The notes under the pieces: generated by a model
The model's input: only the letters and a program-made list of their open reading frames with translations
Told to the model about the DNA's origin: nothing
Database searches by the model: none
Origin: Achromobacter xylosoxidans A8
Lineage (GTDB): Bacteria > Pseudomonadota > Gammaproteobacteria > Burkholderiales > Burkholderiaceae_B
DNA length: 64,000 nucleotides
NCBI RefSeq assembly: GCF_000165835.1
Contig: NC_014640.1
Location: 1,550,001-1,614,000, forward strand
Direction of reading: 5' to 3'
Shown here: piece by piece, positions 10,525-18,716 of the stretch
Layout: every line of letters starts with the position of its first letter
How positions within the stretch are numbered: the first letter of the stretch is position 1
Program-made: the position numbers and the translations under genes

Positions 10525-13500
10525 TTACTTCAGGGCGCGCAGCACGGCGCGGACGGCGTCGGCGCGGGCCGGGATCTGCGCGGCCTTGATCTCAACCCGC
10601 AATTTATCCTGTCCCGCCAGTTTGATGTGGCGTTGGCGCTGCACCAGTTCGATGATCTTGGCCGGATCGACCGAGGTCTTGGGGCCGAATTGCAGCAGCG
10701 CCTGGGTTTCGCTGGCGTCGATCTTGACGATGCCCAGGGGCTGGGCGGCCAGGCGCAAGCGGTGCGTGGCCAGCAGCGTCTGCGCGGCTTCGGGCAGCTT
10801 GCCGAAGCGGTCGATCAGTTCTTCCTGGATGTGGATCAGGTCGTCTTCGTCCGCGGCGTGCGCCAGGCGCTTGTAGATGCCCAGGCGGGCGTGGACATCG
10901 GCGCAATAGTCGGACGGCAGCAGCGCCGGGGCGTGCAGGTTGACTTCGCAGGCCAGGTTGAAGGGGGCATCCAGGTCGGGCTCTTCGCCGGCGCGCAGTG
11001 CGCGGACGGCTTCGTTGAGCATCTCGTTGTACATCGAGAAACCCACTTCCTGGATGTTGCCCGACTGCGAATCCCCCAGCACCTCGCCCGTGCCCCGGAT
11101 CTCCAGGTCGTGCATGGCCAGGTAGAAGCCGGAGCCCAGCTCTTCCATGGCCTGGATGGCTTCCAGGCGCTTCTTGGCGTTGTTGGTGATGGCGTCTTCG
11201 CCCGGCGTCAGCAAGTAGGCATAGGCCTGGTGATGGGAGCGCCCGACCCGGCCGCGCAACTGGTGCAGCTGGGCCAGCCCGAAGCGGTCCGCCCGGTGGA
11301 TCACGATGGTGTTGGCGCTGGGCACGTCGATGCCGGTTTCGATGATGGTGGTGCACAACAGCACGTTGTAGCGCTGCTGATAGAAGCCCTTCATCACCTG
11401 TTCCAGCTCGCGCTCGGGCATCTGGCCGTGCGCCACCGCGATGCGGGCCTCGGGCACCAGTTCTTCCAGTCGGGCGCGGCGGTTGTGGATGGTCTCGACT
11501 TCGTTGTGCAGGAAGTAGCACTGGCCGCCGCGCTTGAGTTCGCGCAAGAGCGCTTCGCGCAGGGTGCTGCCGTCTTCGCGCCGCACGAAAGTCTTGATGG
11601 CCAGGCGCTTCTGCGGCGCGGTGGCGATGACGGAGAAGTCGCGTATGCCTTCCAGCGACATGCCCAGCGTGCGCGGGATGGGCGTGGCGGTCAGGGTCAG
11701 CACGTCGACCTCGGCCCGCAGCGCCTTCAGCGCTTCCTTCTGGCGCACGCCGAAGCGGTGTTCCTCGTCGATGATGACCAGGCCCAGGCGCTTGAACTTC
11801 ACGTCCTTGGACAGGATCTTGTGGGTGCCGATGACGATGTCCACGCGGCCGTCGTTGATGCCTTCGACGGCGGCGGACACTTCCTTGGCCGAGCGGAAGC
11901 GCGACAGCTCCACCACCTTCACGGGCCAGTCGGCGAAGCGGTCGGAGAAGGTCTGGGCGTGCTGCTCGGCCAGCAGCGTGGTGGGGCAGAGCAGGGCGAC
12001 CTGCTTGCCGTTGGCCACGGCCAGGAAGGCGGCGCGCAGGGCGACCTCGGTCTTGCCGAAGCCCACGTCGCCGCAGACCAGGCGGTCCATGGGGCGGCCG
12101 GAGGTCATGTCGGCGATGACGGCTTCGATGGCGGCGGCCTGGTCGACCGTTTCCTCGAAGCCGAAGCCTTCGGCGAAAGCCTGGTAGTCGTTGAGCGGCA
12201 GATTGAAGGCGTAGCCCTCGCGCGCGGCGCGCTGGGCATACAGGGCCAGCAGTTCGGCCGCGGTGTCGCGGACCTGGCGGGCGGCCTTGCGGCGCGCCTT
12301 GTCCCATTGGCCGGAGCCCAGCTGGTGCAGGGGCGCGGCCTCCGGATCGGCGCCGCTGTAGCGGGCGATCACGTGCAGCTGCGACACCGGCACGTACAGG
12401 GTGCTGCCGTTGGCGTATTCGAGATGGAGGAATTCCATCCCGCCTTCGCCCATGTCCATGTTGACCAGGCCGTGGTAGCGGCCGATGCCGTGCTGCGCAT
12501 GAACCACGGGGTCGCCCGCGCGCAGCTCGGACAGGTCGCGCACCATGGCTTCGACGTTGCTGGCGCGTTCCTGGTCGCGCTTGCCGCGGCGGCCGGTGGT
12601 GGCCAGGCCGGGGTACAGGTCGTTTTCGGTGAGGAAGGCCAGATTGGCCTGGGGCAGTCCGAAGCCGGTGGACAGCGGCGCGGCGACGATGCCGAAATGG
12701 GCGTCCGAGGCCAGGAAGGCTTCGATGCTGTCGGGCTGCGCGTCCGGGGTGACGCCGAACTCGTTCAGCATCTGCACCAGGGTCTCGCGCCGGCCGGCGG
12801 AGTCGGCGCACAGCAGCACGCGCGTCTGGCCGCCTTGCACCAGCGCGCGCAGCTTGGCGATGGGATCCTCGGAGCGGCGCGCCACGCTCACGTCGGGCGC
12901 GGCGCGGAAGTCGGGGTGCGGCTGGCCGGCAGTGAGCGACAGCCGGCGGAAGTCCTTCAGCCGGGCGTAGAGCGTCTCGTTGTCCAGGAACAGCTCGGAC
13001 GGCGGCAGCACCGGCCGTTCGCGGTCGCTTTTCAGGAAGCCGTAGCGGCTCGAAGTGTCCTGGTTGAAGCGCTGGATGGCGTCGTCGATGTCGCCCACGG
13101 TGACGGTGACCGTGCCTTGTGTCAGGTAGTCGAACAGGGTCGCCGTTTCTTCGAAGAAGAGCGGCAGGTAGTACTCGACGCCGGCGAACGGGATGCCGTT
13201 GCCGATGTCCTTGTAGGGCAGGGCGCGCGACGGATCGCCCTCGAAGACCTCGCGGAAGCGCGCCCGGAAACGGTTGCGCGCGTCCTCGTCCATGGGGAAC
13301 TCGCGGCCGGGCAGGAGCTGCACTTCGCGCACCGGATACAGGCTGCGCTGCGTGTCCACATCGAAGCTGCGGATGGTCTCGATTTCGTCGTCGAACAGGT
13401 CCAGGCGGTAGGGCACTACCGAACCCATGGGGAACAGGTCGATCAGTCCGCCGCGCAGGCAGAACTCGCCCGGCGCGGTCACCTGAGTGACATGGTTGTA

Positions 13501-14007
13501 GTTGGCCAGCGTCAACTGGGCGCGCAGTGCGGCTTCGTTGAGCTTGTCCTTCTGCTTGAAGGAAAAGGTGTAGGCCGCCAGGAACGAGGGCGGCGCCAGC
13601 CGGTACAGCGCTGTGGTAACCGGCACCGTCAGCACGTCCACCGACTTCGTCATCAGTGAGTGCAGTGTGTGCAGGCGCTCCGAAATCAGGTCCTGGTGCG
13701 GCGAGAAAGCGTCGTAGGGCAGCGTTTCCCAGTCGGGCAACTGGCGCACCCGCAGGTCCGGGGCGAACAGCTGGATTTCCTCGGCCAGACGCTGGGCCTC
13801 GACGGGCTCGGCCGTCAGGATCACCAGCGGCGCCGACGCTTGCCGCGCCAGGTCCGCCAGCAGCCAGGCGTCGCCGGAGCCCGGCGGGCGCGGCTGGGCA
13901 TAGCGCGCGCCGGCCTTCAGCGCGGACAGGGTAGGGGCCGTCGCGGGGACGGGAGGCGCGGCTGGGGCGGAGGTAGAGGGGGCGGGCATCAGGCTGGAAG
14001 CAGGCAT
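10525..14007 (-). CDS. mfd: Transcription-repair coupling factor
   Basis: Mfd removes RNA polymerase stalled at DNA lesions and recruits UvrA. The 1160-residue protein has the UvrB-like N-terminal region, the RNA polymerase-interacting domain (DPVVHAQHGIGRYHGL), a RecG-like translocase with Walker A GDVGFGKTE near residue 645 and a DEEH box near 746, and the TRCF C-terminal domain. The frame also opens with a TTG one codon upstream, but ATG at 14007 is more likely; another ATG is at 13989. There is no clear Shine-Dalgarno sequence: a perfect TATAAT lies about ten bases upstream, which suggests a nearly leaderless mRNA. It heads a mfd-serB operon and diverges from ispD. Confidence 0.96.
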   Translation of the reverse strand: MPASSLMPAPSTSAPAAPPVPATAPTLSALKAGARYAQPRPPGSGDAWLLADLARQASAPLVILTAEPVEAQRLAEEIQLFAPDLRVRQLPDWETLPYDAFSPHQDLISERLHTLHSLMTKSVDVLTVPVTTALYRLAPPSFLAAYTFSFKQKDKLNEAALRAQLTLANYNHVTQVTAPGEFCLRGGLIDLFPMGSVVPYRLDLFDDEIETIRSFDVDTQRSLYPVREVQLLPGREFPMDEDARNRFRARFREVFEGDPSRALPYKDIGNGIPFAGVEYYLPLFFEETATLFDYLTQGTVTVTVGDIDDAIQRFNQDTSSRYGFLKSDRERPVLPPSELFLDNETLYARLKDFRRLSLTAGQPHPDFRAAPDVSVARRSEDPIAKLRALVQGGQTRVLLCADSAGRRETLVQMLNEFGVTPDAQPDSIEAFLASDAHFGIVAAPLSTGFGLPQANLAFLTENDLYPGLATTGRRGKRDQERASNVEAMVRDLSELRAGDPVVHAQHGIGRYHGLVNMDMGEGGMEFLHLEYANGSTLYVPVSQLHVIARYSGADPEAAPLHQLGSGQWDKARRKAARQVRDTAAELLALYAQRAAREGYAFNLPLNDYQAFAEGFGFEETVDQAAAIEAVIADMTSGRPMDRLVCGDVGFGKTEVALRAAFLAVANGKQVALLCPTTLLAEQHAQTFSDRFADWPVKVVELSRFRSAKEVSAAVEGINDGRVDIVIGTHKILSKDVKFKRLGLVIIDEEHRFGVRQKEALKALRAEVDVLTLTATPIPRTLGMSLEGIRDFSVIATAPQKRLAIKTFVRREDGSTLREALLRELKRGGQCYFLHNEVETIHNRRARLEELVPEARIAVAHGQMPERELEQVMKGFYQQRYNVLLCTTIIETGIDVPSANTIVIHRADRFGLAQLHQLRGRVGRSHHQAYAYLLTPGEDAITNNAKKRLEAIQAMEELGSGFYLAMHDLEIRGTGEVLGDSQSGNIQEVGFSMYNEMLNEAVRALRAGEEPDLDAPFNLACEVNLHAPALLPSDYCADVHARLGIYKRLAHAADEDDLIHIQEELIDRFGKLPEAAQTLLATHRLRLAAQPLGIVKIDASETQALLQFGPKTSVDPAKIIELVQRQRHIKLAGQDKLRVEIKAAQIPARADAVRAVLRALK

Positions 14008-14017
14008 CAAGCGGAAG

Positions 14018-14027
14018 ATTATAAAAT
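14018..14027. promoter_or_regulatory. Overlapping divergent -10 elements for mfd and ispD
   Basis: The 29 bases between the divergent mfd and ispD starts contain ATTATAAAAT. It reads as TATAAT on the minus strand (14023 to 14018) and TATAAA/TAAAAT on the plus strand (14020-14027). Each lies about 10 bases from its start codon and neither gene has a Shine-Dalgarno sequence, so both transcripts may have almost no leader. The -35 regions would lie inside the opposing genes and are weak. Confidence 0.5.
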
Positions 14028-14036
14028 CACCGCACC

Positions 14037-14720
14037 ATGTCTGCCTCTCTCATTGCAATCGTGCCCGCTGCGGGCGTAGGGGCCCGCGCCAGCCGGCCCG
14101 GGCATGAAACCGTGCCCAAGCAATACCGTCCGCTGGCCGGACAGCCCATGCTGCGCCACGCGGTATGTGCGCTGCTGGCCGACGAGCGCATCTCGCAGGT
14201 GCGCGTGGCCGTGACGCCCGGCGACGGCTGGGTGGATGCGGCCCTGGCCGGCCTGCCGCGCACCGTGTGGCGAGCCTGCGGTGGGGCGACCCGCGCGGAT
14301 ACCGTGGCCGGCGCGCTGGCCGACAGCGGCGTGGCCGACGACGCCTGGGTGCTGGTGCACGACGCCGCGCGCCCCGGCTTGCCGATGGCTGCCCTGGGCC
14401 GGCTGATCGACGCCTGCCTGGCTGATCCCGTGGGCGGCCTGTTGGCGCTGCCCGTGGCGGACACCGTCAAGGGCGGCCATGAGCGCGTAGAGCGCACGTT
14501 GGACCGCAATGGCCTGTGGCTGGCGCAGACCCCGCAGATGTTCCGAGCCGGCGTGCTGCGCGATGCGCTGACGGCAGCTTCCGTGAGCGGCGCGGCGGTC
14601 ACCGACGAGGCCTCGGCCATCGAGGCCGCCGGCTACGCACCACTGCTGGTGCCCGGCGCCATGCGCAATTTCAAGGTGACATGGCCGGACGATTTCGAAC
14701 TGATGGAAAAATGGCTATGA
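14037..14720 (+). CDS. ispD: 2-C-methyl-D-erythritol 4-phosphate cytidylyltransferase
   Basis: Third step of the MEP isoprenoid pathway: CTP plus methylerythritol 4-phosphate gives CDP-methylerythritol. The 227-residue protein has the nucleotide-binding start [11 protein letters not shown] with the [12 protein letters not shown] segment, the VHDAARP motif, and the C-terminal TDEASAIEA and [11 protein letters not shown] motifs of IspD. Length is normal. Its TGA overlaps the ispF ATG, so translation is coupled. The gene has no visible ribosome site and a -10-like sequence close to its ATG. Confidence 0.96.
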   Translation: MSASLIAIVPAAGVGARASRPGHETVPKQYRPLAGQPMLRHAVCALLADERISQVRVAVTPGDGWVDAALAGLPRTVWRACGGATRADTVAGALADSGVADDAWVLVHDAARPGLPMAALGRLIDACLADPVGGLLALPVADTVKGGHERVERTLDRNGLWLAQTPQMFRAGVLRDALTAASVSGAAVTDEASAIEAAGYAPLLVPGAMRNFKVTWPDDFELMEKWL

Positions 14721-15208
14721 GTATTCCTTTCCGCGTCGGCCAGGGTTTCGACGTGCATGCGCTGGTCGAGGGCCGTCCGCTGATCATCGGCGGCGTCACG
14801 ATTCCCCACTCGCATGGCCTGCTTGGGCATTCGGATGCGGACGTGCTGCTGCACGCCATTACCGATGCGTTGCTGGGCGCCGCCGGCCTGGGCGACATCG
14901 GCCGCCACTTTCCGGATACCGATCCGGCCTTCAAGGGCGCAGACAGCCGCGTGCTGCTGCGCGAGGCCATGGCGCGCGTGCGCGCCGCGGGCTGGGAACC
15001 GGTGAACATCGACGCCACGCTGCACGCGCAGGCGCCCAAGATCGGTCCGCACGCGCCGGCCATGGTGAAGAACATCGCCGCCGACACCGGCCTGGCCGAA
15101 ACCGAGGTCAACATCAAGGCCAAGACCAATGAGGGCCTGGGCTACCTGGGCCGCAAGGAAGGCATTGCGGCGACGGTAGTGGCCTTGCTGGCGCGCGCGG
15201 CTTCCTAG
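14717..15208 (+). CDS. ispF: 2-C-methyl-D-erythritol 2,4-cyclodiphosphate synthase
   Basis: Fifth step of the MEP pathway, cyclising CDP-methylerythritol 2-phosphate with release of CMP. Metal ligands Asp12 and His14 (GFDVHAL) and His46 (VLLHAITD) are present, as are the [10 protein letters not shown] loop and the C-terminal [17 protein letters not shown]. The chosen ATG at 14717 overlaps the ispD stop (ATGA) and gives 163 residues; an in-frame ATG at 14711 would add two residues. ispD and ispF often adjoin because their products act close together in the pathway. Confidence 0.96.
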   Translation: MSIPFRVGQGFDVHALVEGRPLIIGGVTIPHSHGLLGHSDADVLLHAITDALLGAAGLGDIGRHFPDTDPAFKGADSRVLLREAMARVRAAGWEPVNIDATLHAQAPKIGPHAPAMVKNIAADTGLAETEVNIKAKTNEGLGYLGRKEGIAATVVALLARAAS

Positions 15209-15209
15209 T

Positions 15210-15230
15210 TTGCGCGAGGGCTCCGCGCAA
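15210..15230 (+). terminator. Possible weak terminator hairpin after ispF
   Basis: TTGCGCG / CGCGCAA arms of seven bases with a seven-base loop directly after the ispF stop, but no T-run. It could be a stability hairpin rather than a terminator. Confidence 0.3.
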
Positions 15231-15296
15231 CACGACCGAAGGCGCTTTTCCGCTGCTCATTTAGTTTGGATACATCTTTAACAAATGAATAAGCGG

Positions 15297-15337
15297 GTCG
15301 AATTGATCTGGCATATTCTGCGCTACTTCAATTCGAC
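15297..15337. promoter_or_regulatory. 10-bp inverted repeat in front of the DUF4344 gene
   Basis: GTCGAATTGA (15297-15306) and TCAATTCGAC (15328-15337) are perfect inverted copies separated by 21 bases, centred 36 bases before the ATG at 15353. The spacer contains CATATTCT, a possible -10. The arrangement fits an operator for a dimer or a 5'-UTR hairpin. No regulator gene is adjacent. Confidence 0.45.
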
Positions 15338-15352
15338 TACTGAGACATTCGG

Positions 15353-17443
15353 ATGCATTTACGTGGCATCGCCCTGGCTTCCATCTTCAGCGCGGTAAGC
15401 CTGCCCGCGCATGCGCAGTACGAGCAGCAGCTGGGCCCGCTGGCCGGCGCGGTCAAGCAGCAGATGCTGGAGGGCTGGACCGCTGGCGTGCAGGATGGCT
15501 GGTTCACCCTGCACAATGCGAACAAGGCCGACAGCGAACAGACCCTGTACATGAATGTCGGGCCGGCGCCGGAATCGGGCCGGGTGACCGACGTCAATGT
15601 GGTCGTCAAGTCTCCGAATCCGAAAGCGTCCATCGGTGTGGCGCTGAGCAACCGCGCCAACAAGAGCCTGTGCCTGCTCGAACTCACGGCCGACAAGAAC
15701 ACGCTGCTGTTCTGTCTGCAGGGCCAGAATCGCCGCGACATCGCGTCGCTGCCCAACATAGCGAAGCTGGACGGTACCGACCGCATCAGAGTGGTCGAAC
15801 TGCCCGGCGCGGCCCGTTTCATCGTGAACGGCCAGCAGATCGGCGATGTCAGCAATGAGCCCGCCACGGGCGCCGAGTTGGGCATCATGGCCTACGACGT
15901 AGGCACCTTCGGCGTTGCCGACTTCAAGGTCACGATGACCGGCGGCCAATCCGGCGCGGCGCCGGCGGCCGGCACCTTGCCCGCGCGCGGCGGCAACGCA
16001 GGCGGGGGCACGGCGCAAAAACCCCAGGCGCCGGCTCCGGCCGCTGGACAGGGCGGCGGCGACTACAACCCGGCCTTGCCGGGGGAAGGCCCCTATCCGC
16101 GTTTTGGCGGCGACACCATGCGCATCGTGTCGGTGTACATCGGCATCATGCGCAGCATCTTCATGCACGAGTTCGGGCACGCGCTGATCGGCGAGCTGGA
16201 GCTGCCCTCGACGGGGGCGGAAGAGGACGCGGTCGACATCTACTCGGCGCTGCAGATCGTCGAGCCGACCATGTATCCGTCGGACAACAAGGAAGTGAAC
16301 ACGATGGCGCAGGACGCGGCGAAGTACGCGGCCTTGCAGTGGTACTACAGCGGCAAAGTGGCCGAACGCAGGGGGGCCGACGCCTCCTCGGCCTGGCAAG
16401 ACGAGCACACTGGCGACCTGAAGCGCTTTCGCAACATGCTCTGCATCATGTACGGCGGCAACCCTGCCGTGTTCGAGTCCATTGCCAAACACGTCGGGCT
16501 GGAGGACCGGACCCGGGCGCGTTGCGCGGATGAATTCAACAAGCAGAATCGCGCCTGGAACAAGATCCTGGCGCCTCACACACGCGTGGGCACCTGGACG
16601 CCCGAAGGCCAGCAGCCGGCGAATGCGCCCGGTGCGCCGGTGAAGGTGGTGTTCCAGCCGTCCAAGCGCAAGATCGGCAACTTGTTTGCGAATAATCTGT
16701 CCGAAGCGATCTCGAACAACATCAAGCTGCTGGGCGAACGCTACGTGCTGCCGCGCCCGATCAACGTGGTGTTCAAGGACTGTGGCCAGCTCAATGCCTG
16801 GTACAGCCCGCGCGAAGGCTCGATCACCATGTGCTATGAGCTGATCGAAAACATCGCGGTGATGATTTCCGACATCGAGATGGGCACCGTGGGCGGCGAG
16901 GTCGCGGCCCAGGGCGGCGGCGCCCCAGGCTCGGCCGCGCCGCGTCAGCAGCCAGCGGCGGCGCCGGGGCAGGGCCTGCCTGCCAGCGCCATCGACGAAC
17001 TGAAAGACTTTGGCGTGCCTGCCACGACCATGCTGTTCACCGCGCCGTACAAGGGTCCGACGCCTAACAAGATCTACCGCGCCCAGGTGATCACGACCGC
17101 CGATCTGGTCGGGATGATCAAGAAGGACAAGAACCTCCTGATCGTCGACACCAGCGGGCTGCGCGACACGGTGCCCATCGGCTATCCGCTGGCGGATGCG
17201 GGTTCGGATGGCAGCGTCACGGATCACCTGCAACAAGGCTTCGACGCTTGGCTGTTGAAGAACAACGGCGGCGATCGCAAGGCGCCCGTCGTGATCCTGG
17301 GCGCGGGCATGAACGATCGTTCCGCCTACAACGCGGCGCTGCGCGCCGGCACGCTGGGCTGGACCGTGTACTGGTACCGCGGCGGCGTCGAGGCCTGGGC
17401 CGCGAACGGCCTGCCCACCACGTCGAGCATGCCGAAGAAATAA
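15353..17443 (+). CDS. Exported DUF4344 metallopeptidase-like protein with rhodanese-like C-terminus
   Basis: A 696-residue exported protein. A signal peptide ends at Ala21 (LPAHA|Q). Residues about 30-200 are a beta-rich region ending in a short proline/alanine linker. Then comes HEFGHAL (His272, Glu273, His276), a zincin site, followed by ELPSTGAEEDAVD (Glu290-Asp292) and DEHTGDLKRFRNMLCIMYG, all marks of the DUF4344 metallopeptidase family. The other half of that family's pattern, DCGQLNAWYSP (476-486) and CYELIENI (494-501), comes after the zinc site, whereas in the homologues I recall it comes before. The C-terminal 100 residues resemble a rhodanese fold (VYWYRGGVEAWAANGLP) but the catalytic loop is GAGMNDRS (650-657) with no Cys. 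Substrate and role are unknown. It is monocistronic. Confidence 0.8.
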   Translation: MHLRGIALASIFSAVSLPAHAQYEQQLGPLAGAVKQQMLEGWTAGVQDGWFTLHNANKADSEQTLYMNVGPAPESGRVTDVNVVVKSPNPKASIGVALSNRANKSLCLLELTADKNTLLFCLQGQNRRDIASLPNIAKLDGTDRIRVVELPGAARFIVNGQQIGDVSNEPATGAELGIMAYDVGTFGVADFKVTMTGGQSGAAPAAGTLPARGGNAGGGTAQKPQAPAPAAGQGGGDYNPALPGEGPYPRFGGDTMRIVSVYIGIMRSIFMHEFGHALIGELELPSTGAEEDAVDIYSALQIVEPTMYPSDNKEVNTMAQDAAKYAALQWYYSGKVAERRGADASSAWQDEHTGDLKRFRNMLCIMYGGNPAVFESIAKHVGLEDRTRARCADEFNKQNRAWNKILAPHTRVGTWTPEGQQPANAPGAPVKVVFQPSKRKIGNLFANNLSEAISNNIKLLGERYVLPRPINVVFKDCGQLNAWYSPREGSITMCYELIENIAVMISDIEMGTVGGEVAAQGGGAPGSAAPRQQPAAAPGQGLPASAIDELKDFGVPATTMLFTAPYKGPTPNKIYRAQVITTADLVGMIKKDKNLLIVDTSGLRDTVPIGYPLADAGSDGSVTDHLQQGFDAWLLKNNGGDRKAPVVILGAGMNDRSAYNAALRAGTLGWTVYWYRGGVEAWAANGLPTTSSMPKK

Positions 17444-17466
17444 GCGATCGACGGTCCTGCATAACA

Positions 17467-17502
17467 AAAACCCGCCTGCGCATGTATCGCAGGCGGGTTT
17501 TT
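17467..17502. terminator. Bidirectional terminator between the DUF4344 gene and ahpD
   Basis: A stem AAACCCGCCTGCG / CGCAGGCGGGTTT with a CATGTAT loop, A-run on the left and T-run on the right. It serves the convergent genes on both sides. Confidence 0.92.
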
Positions 17503-17518
17503 TATTGCGCGAGGCTGT

Positions 17519-18037
17519 TTACTTGCCTTGGGCCGCCAGCGCCAGGGCGGCGGCGTTGACCACGGCGGCGATGCGGCCGGCGTCACGCAGCTGTTCGGTC
17601 GACAGGCCGTCGTTCTTCAGGTTCTCGTAGTGCGAAGCCACGCAGAAATGGCACTTGCCGATGATGGAGGCCACCAGCGCGAACAGCTCAAAGCGCTTCT
17701 TGTCCACGCCGCCGTGGGTGGCGTAGGCGTTCATGCGCAGCTGGGCCGGCAGGCTCTTCAATTGGGCGTCGCCGGTCATTTCGACGTAGGGATACCAGGT
17801 GTTGTTCATGCCCATGAGGGCCGAGGCCGTCAGCGCGGCGTTGGCGTCGCCTTCCGACAGGCCGCTCTTGAAGGCTTCGACCAGCACCGGGCTGCGCGCG
17901 GCGTAGGCGGCGGACAGGGCGGCGCCGACGGCATCTTCGGGAGCCAGGGTCGAACGGGCGATCACGGCGTCCAGATTCAGGCGGATATCCTTGGCCCAAT
18001 CCGGCAGTTGTTCCTTAATGGTCGTAAGAAATTCCAT
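17519..18037 (-). CDS. ahpD: Alkyl hydroperoxide reductase AhpD
   Basis: Carboxymuconolactone-decarboxylase-fold disulfide reductase of 172 residues that recycles the peroxiredoxin AhpC. The active site is KCHFCVASH with Cys129, Cys132 and His136. It lies 74 bases downstream of ahpC on the same strand, the usual pairing when the flavoprotein AhpF is absent. Length agrees with mycobacterial and Bordetella AhpD. Confidence 0.95.
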   Translation of the reverse strand: MEFLTTIKEQLPDWAKDIRLNLDAVIARSTLAPEDAVGAALSAAYAARSPVLVEAFKSGLSEGDANAALTASALMGMNNTWYPYVEMTGDAQLKSLPAQLRMNAYATHGGVDKKRFELFALVASIIGKCHFCVASHYENLKNDGLSTEQLRDAGRIAAVVNAAALALAAQGK

Positions 18038-18111
18038 AGCTTTTACCTATAATCTAGAGCAGTTAAAGCCCAGCGCAGGACCCGCTAGCGGGTCCCGGGC
18101 CGGGCTGGAAA

Positions 18112-18660
18112 TTACAGCGTAGCGCCGCCAACCGTACGGTTGCACGGGCACAGCTCGTCGGTTTGCAGACCGTCGAGCAGACGCAGAACTTCTTCCGGGT
18201 TACGGCCGACGTTCAGGTTGTTCACCGAAACGTGCTGGATCGTGTTGTCCGGATCAACGATGAAGGTGGCGCGCAGGGCAACGCCAGCACCCTTTTCACG
18301 CACGCCCAGCTGGTCGATCAGGGCGCCGGTGGTGTCGCCGAATTGGTAGTGACCCAGCTTGTTCAGGTCCGGGTGCTCACGGCGCCAAGCCAGCTTGACG
18401 AATTCGTTGTCGCTCGAACCGCCCAGCAGGACGGCGTCGCGGTCTTCGAAATCCTTGGCCAGCTTGTTGAAGCCGACGATTTCGGTCGGGCAAACAAACG
18501 TGAAGTCTTTCGGGTAGAAGTAGATGACCTTCCACTTGCCGGGGAACGAGCTTTCGGTGATGTCTTCAAACGCCGACACGCCGTTTTCTTCGTGCTGGTT
18601 GAAGCCGGGCTTGACGCCGGTGACCTTGAAGGGCTCGAGTTTGTCGCCAACAGTTTTCAT
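18112..18660 (-). CDS. ahpC: Peroxiredoxin AhpC
   Basis: Reduces hydrogen peroxide, alkyl peroxides and peroxynitrite. The peroxidatic Cys57 lies in DFTFVCPTE and the C-terminal ELCPCNR carries Cys171 and Cys173, the two-resolving-cysteine form that pairs with AhpD rather than AhpF. 182 residues, normal length. A Shine-Dalgarno-like GGAG precedes the ATG. A LysR-type dyad upstream, within the end of risS, is a plausible OxyR site. Confidence 0.96.
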   Translation of the reverse strand: MKTVGDKLEPFKVTGVKPGFNQHEENGVSAFEDITESSFPGKWKVIYFYPKDFTFVCPTEIVGFNKLAKDFEDRDAVLLGGSSDNEFVKLAWRREHPDLNKLGHYQFGDTTGALIDQLGVREKGAGVALRATFIVDPDNTIQHVSVNNLNVGRNPEEVLRLLDGLQTDELCPCNRTVGGATL

Positions 18661-18716
18661 GTTTACTCCCAGTTGTTGGTGGAATTAAGGCTGTGCCTCA
18701 AACCATAAATTCTACG

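Noticed and set aside
10513..13659. Long plus-strand frame opposite mfd.
   Set aside because: Mfd is unmistakable on the minus strand and the plus-strand product has only low-complexity composition.
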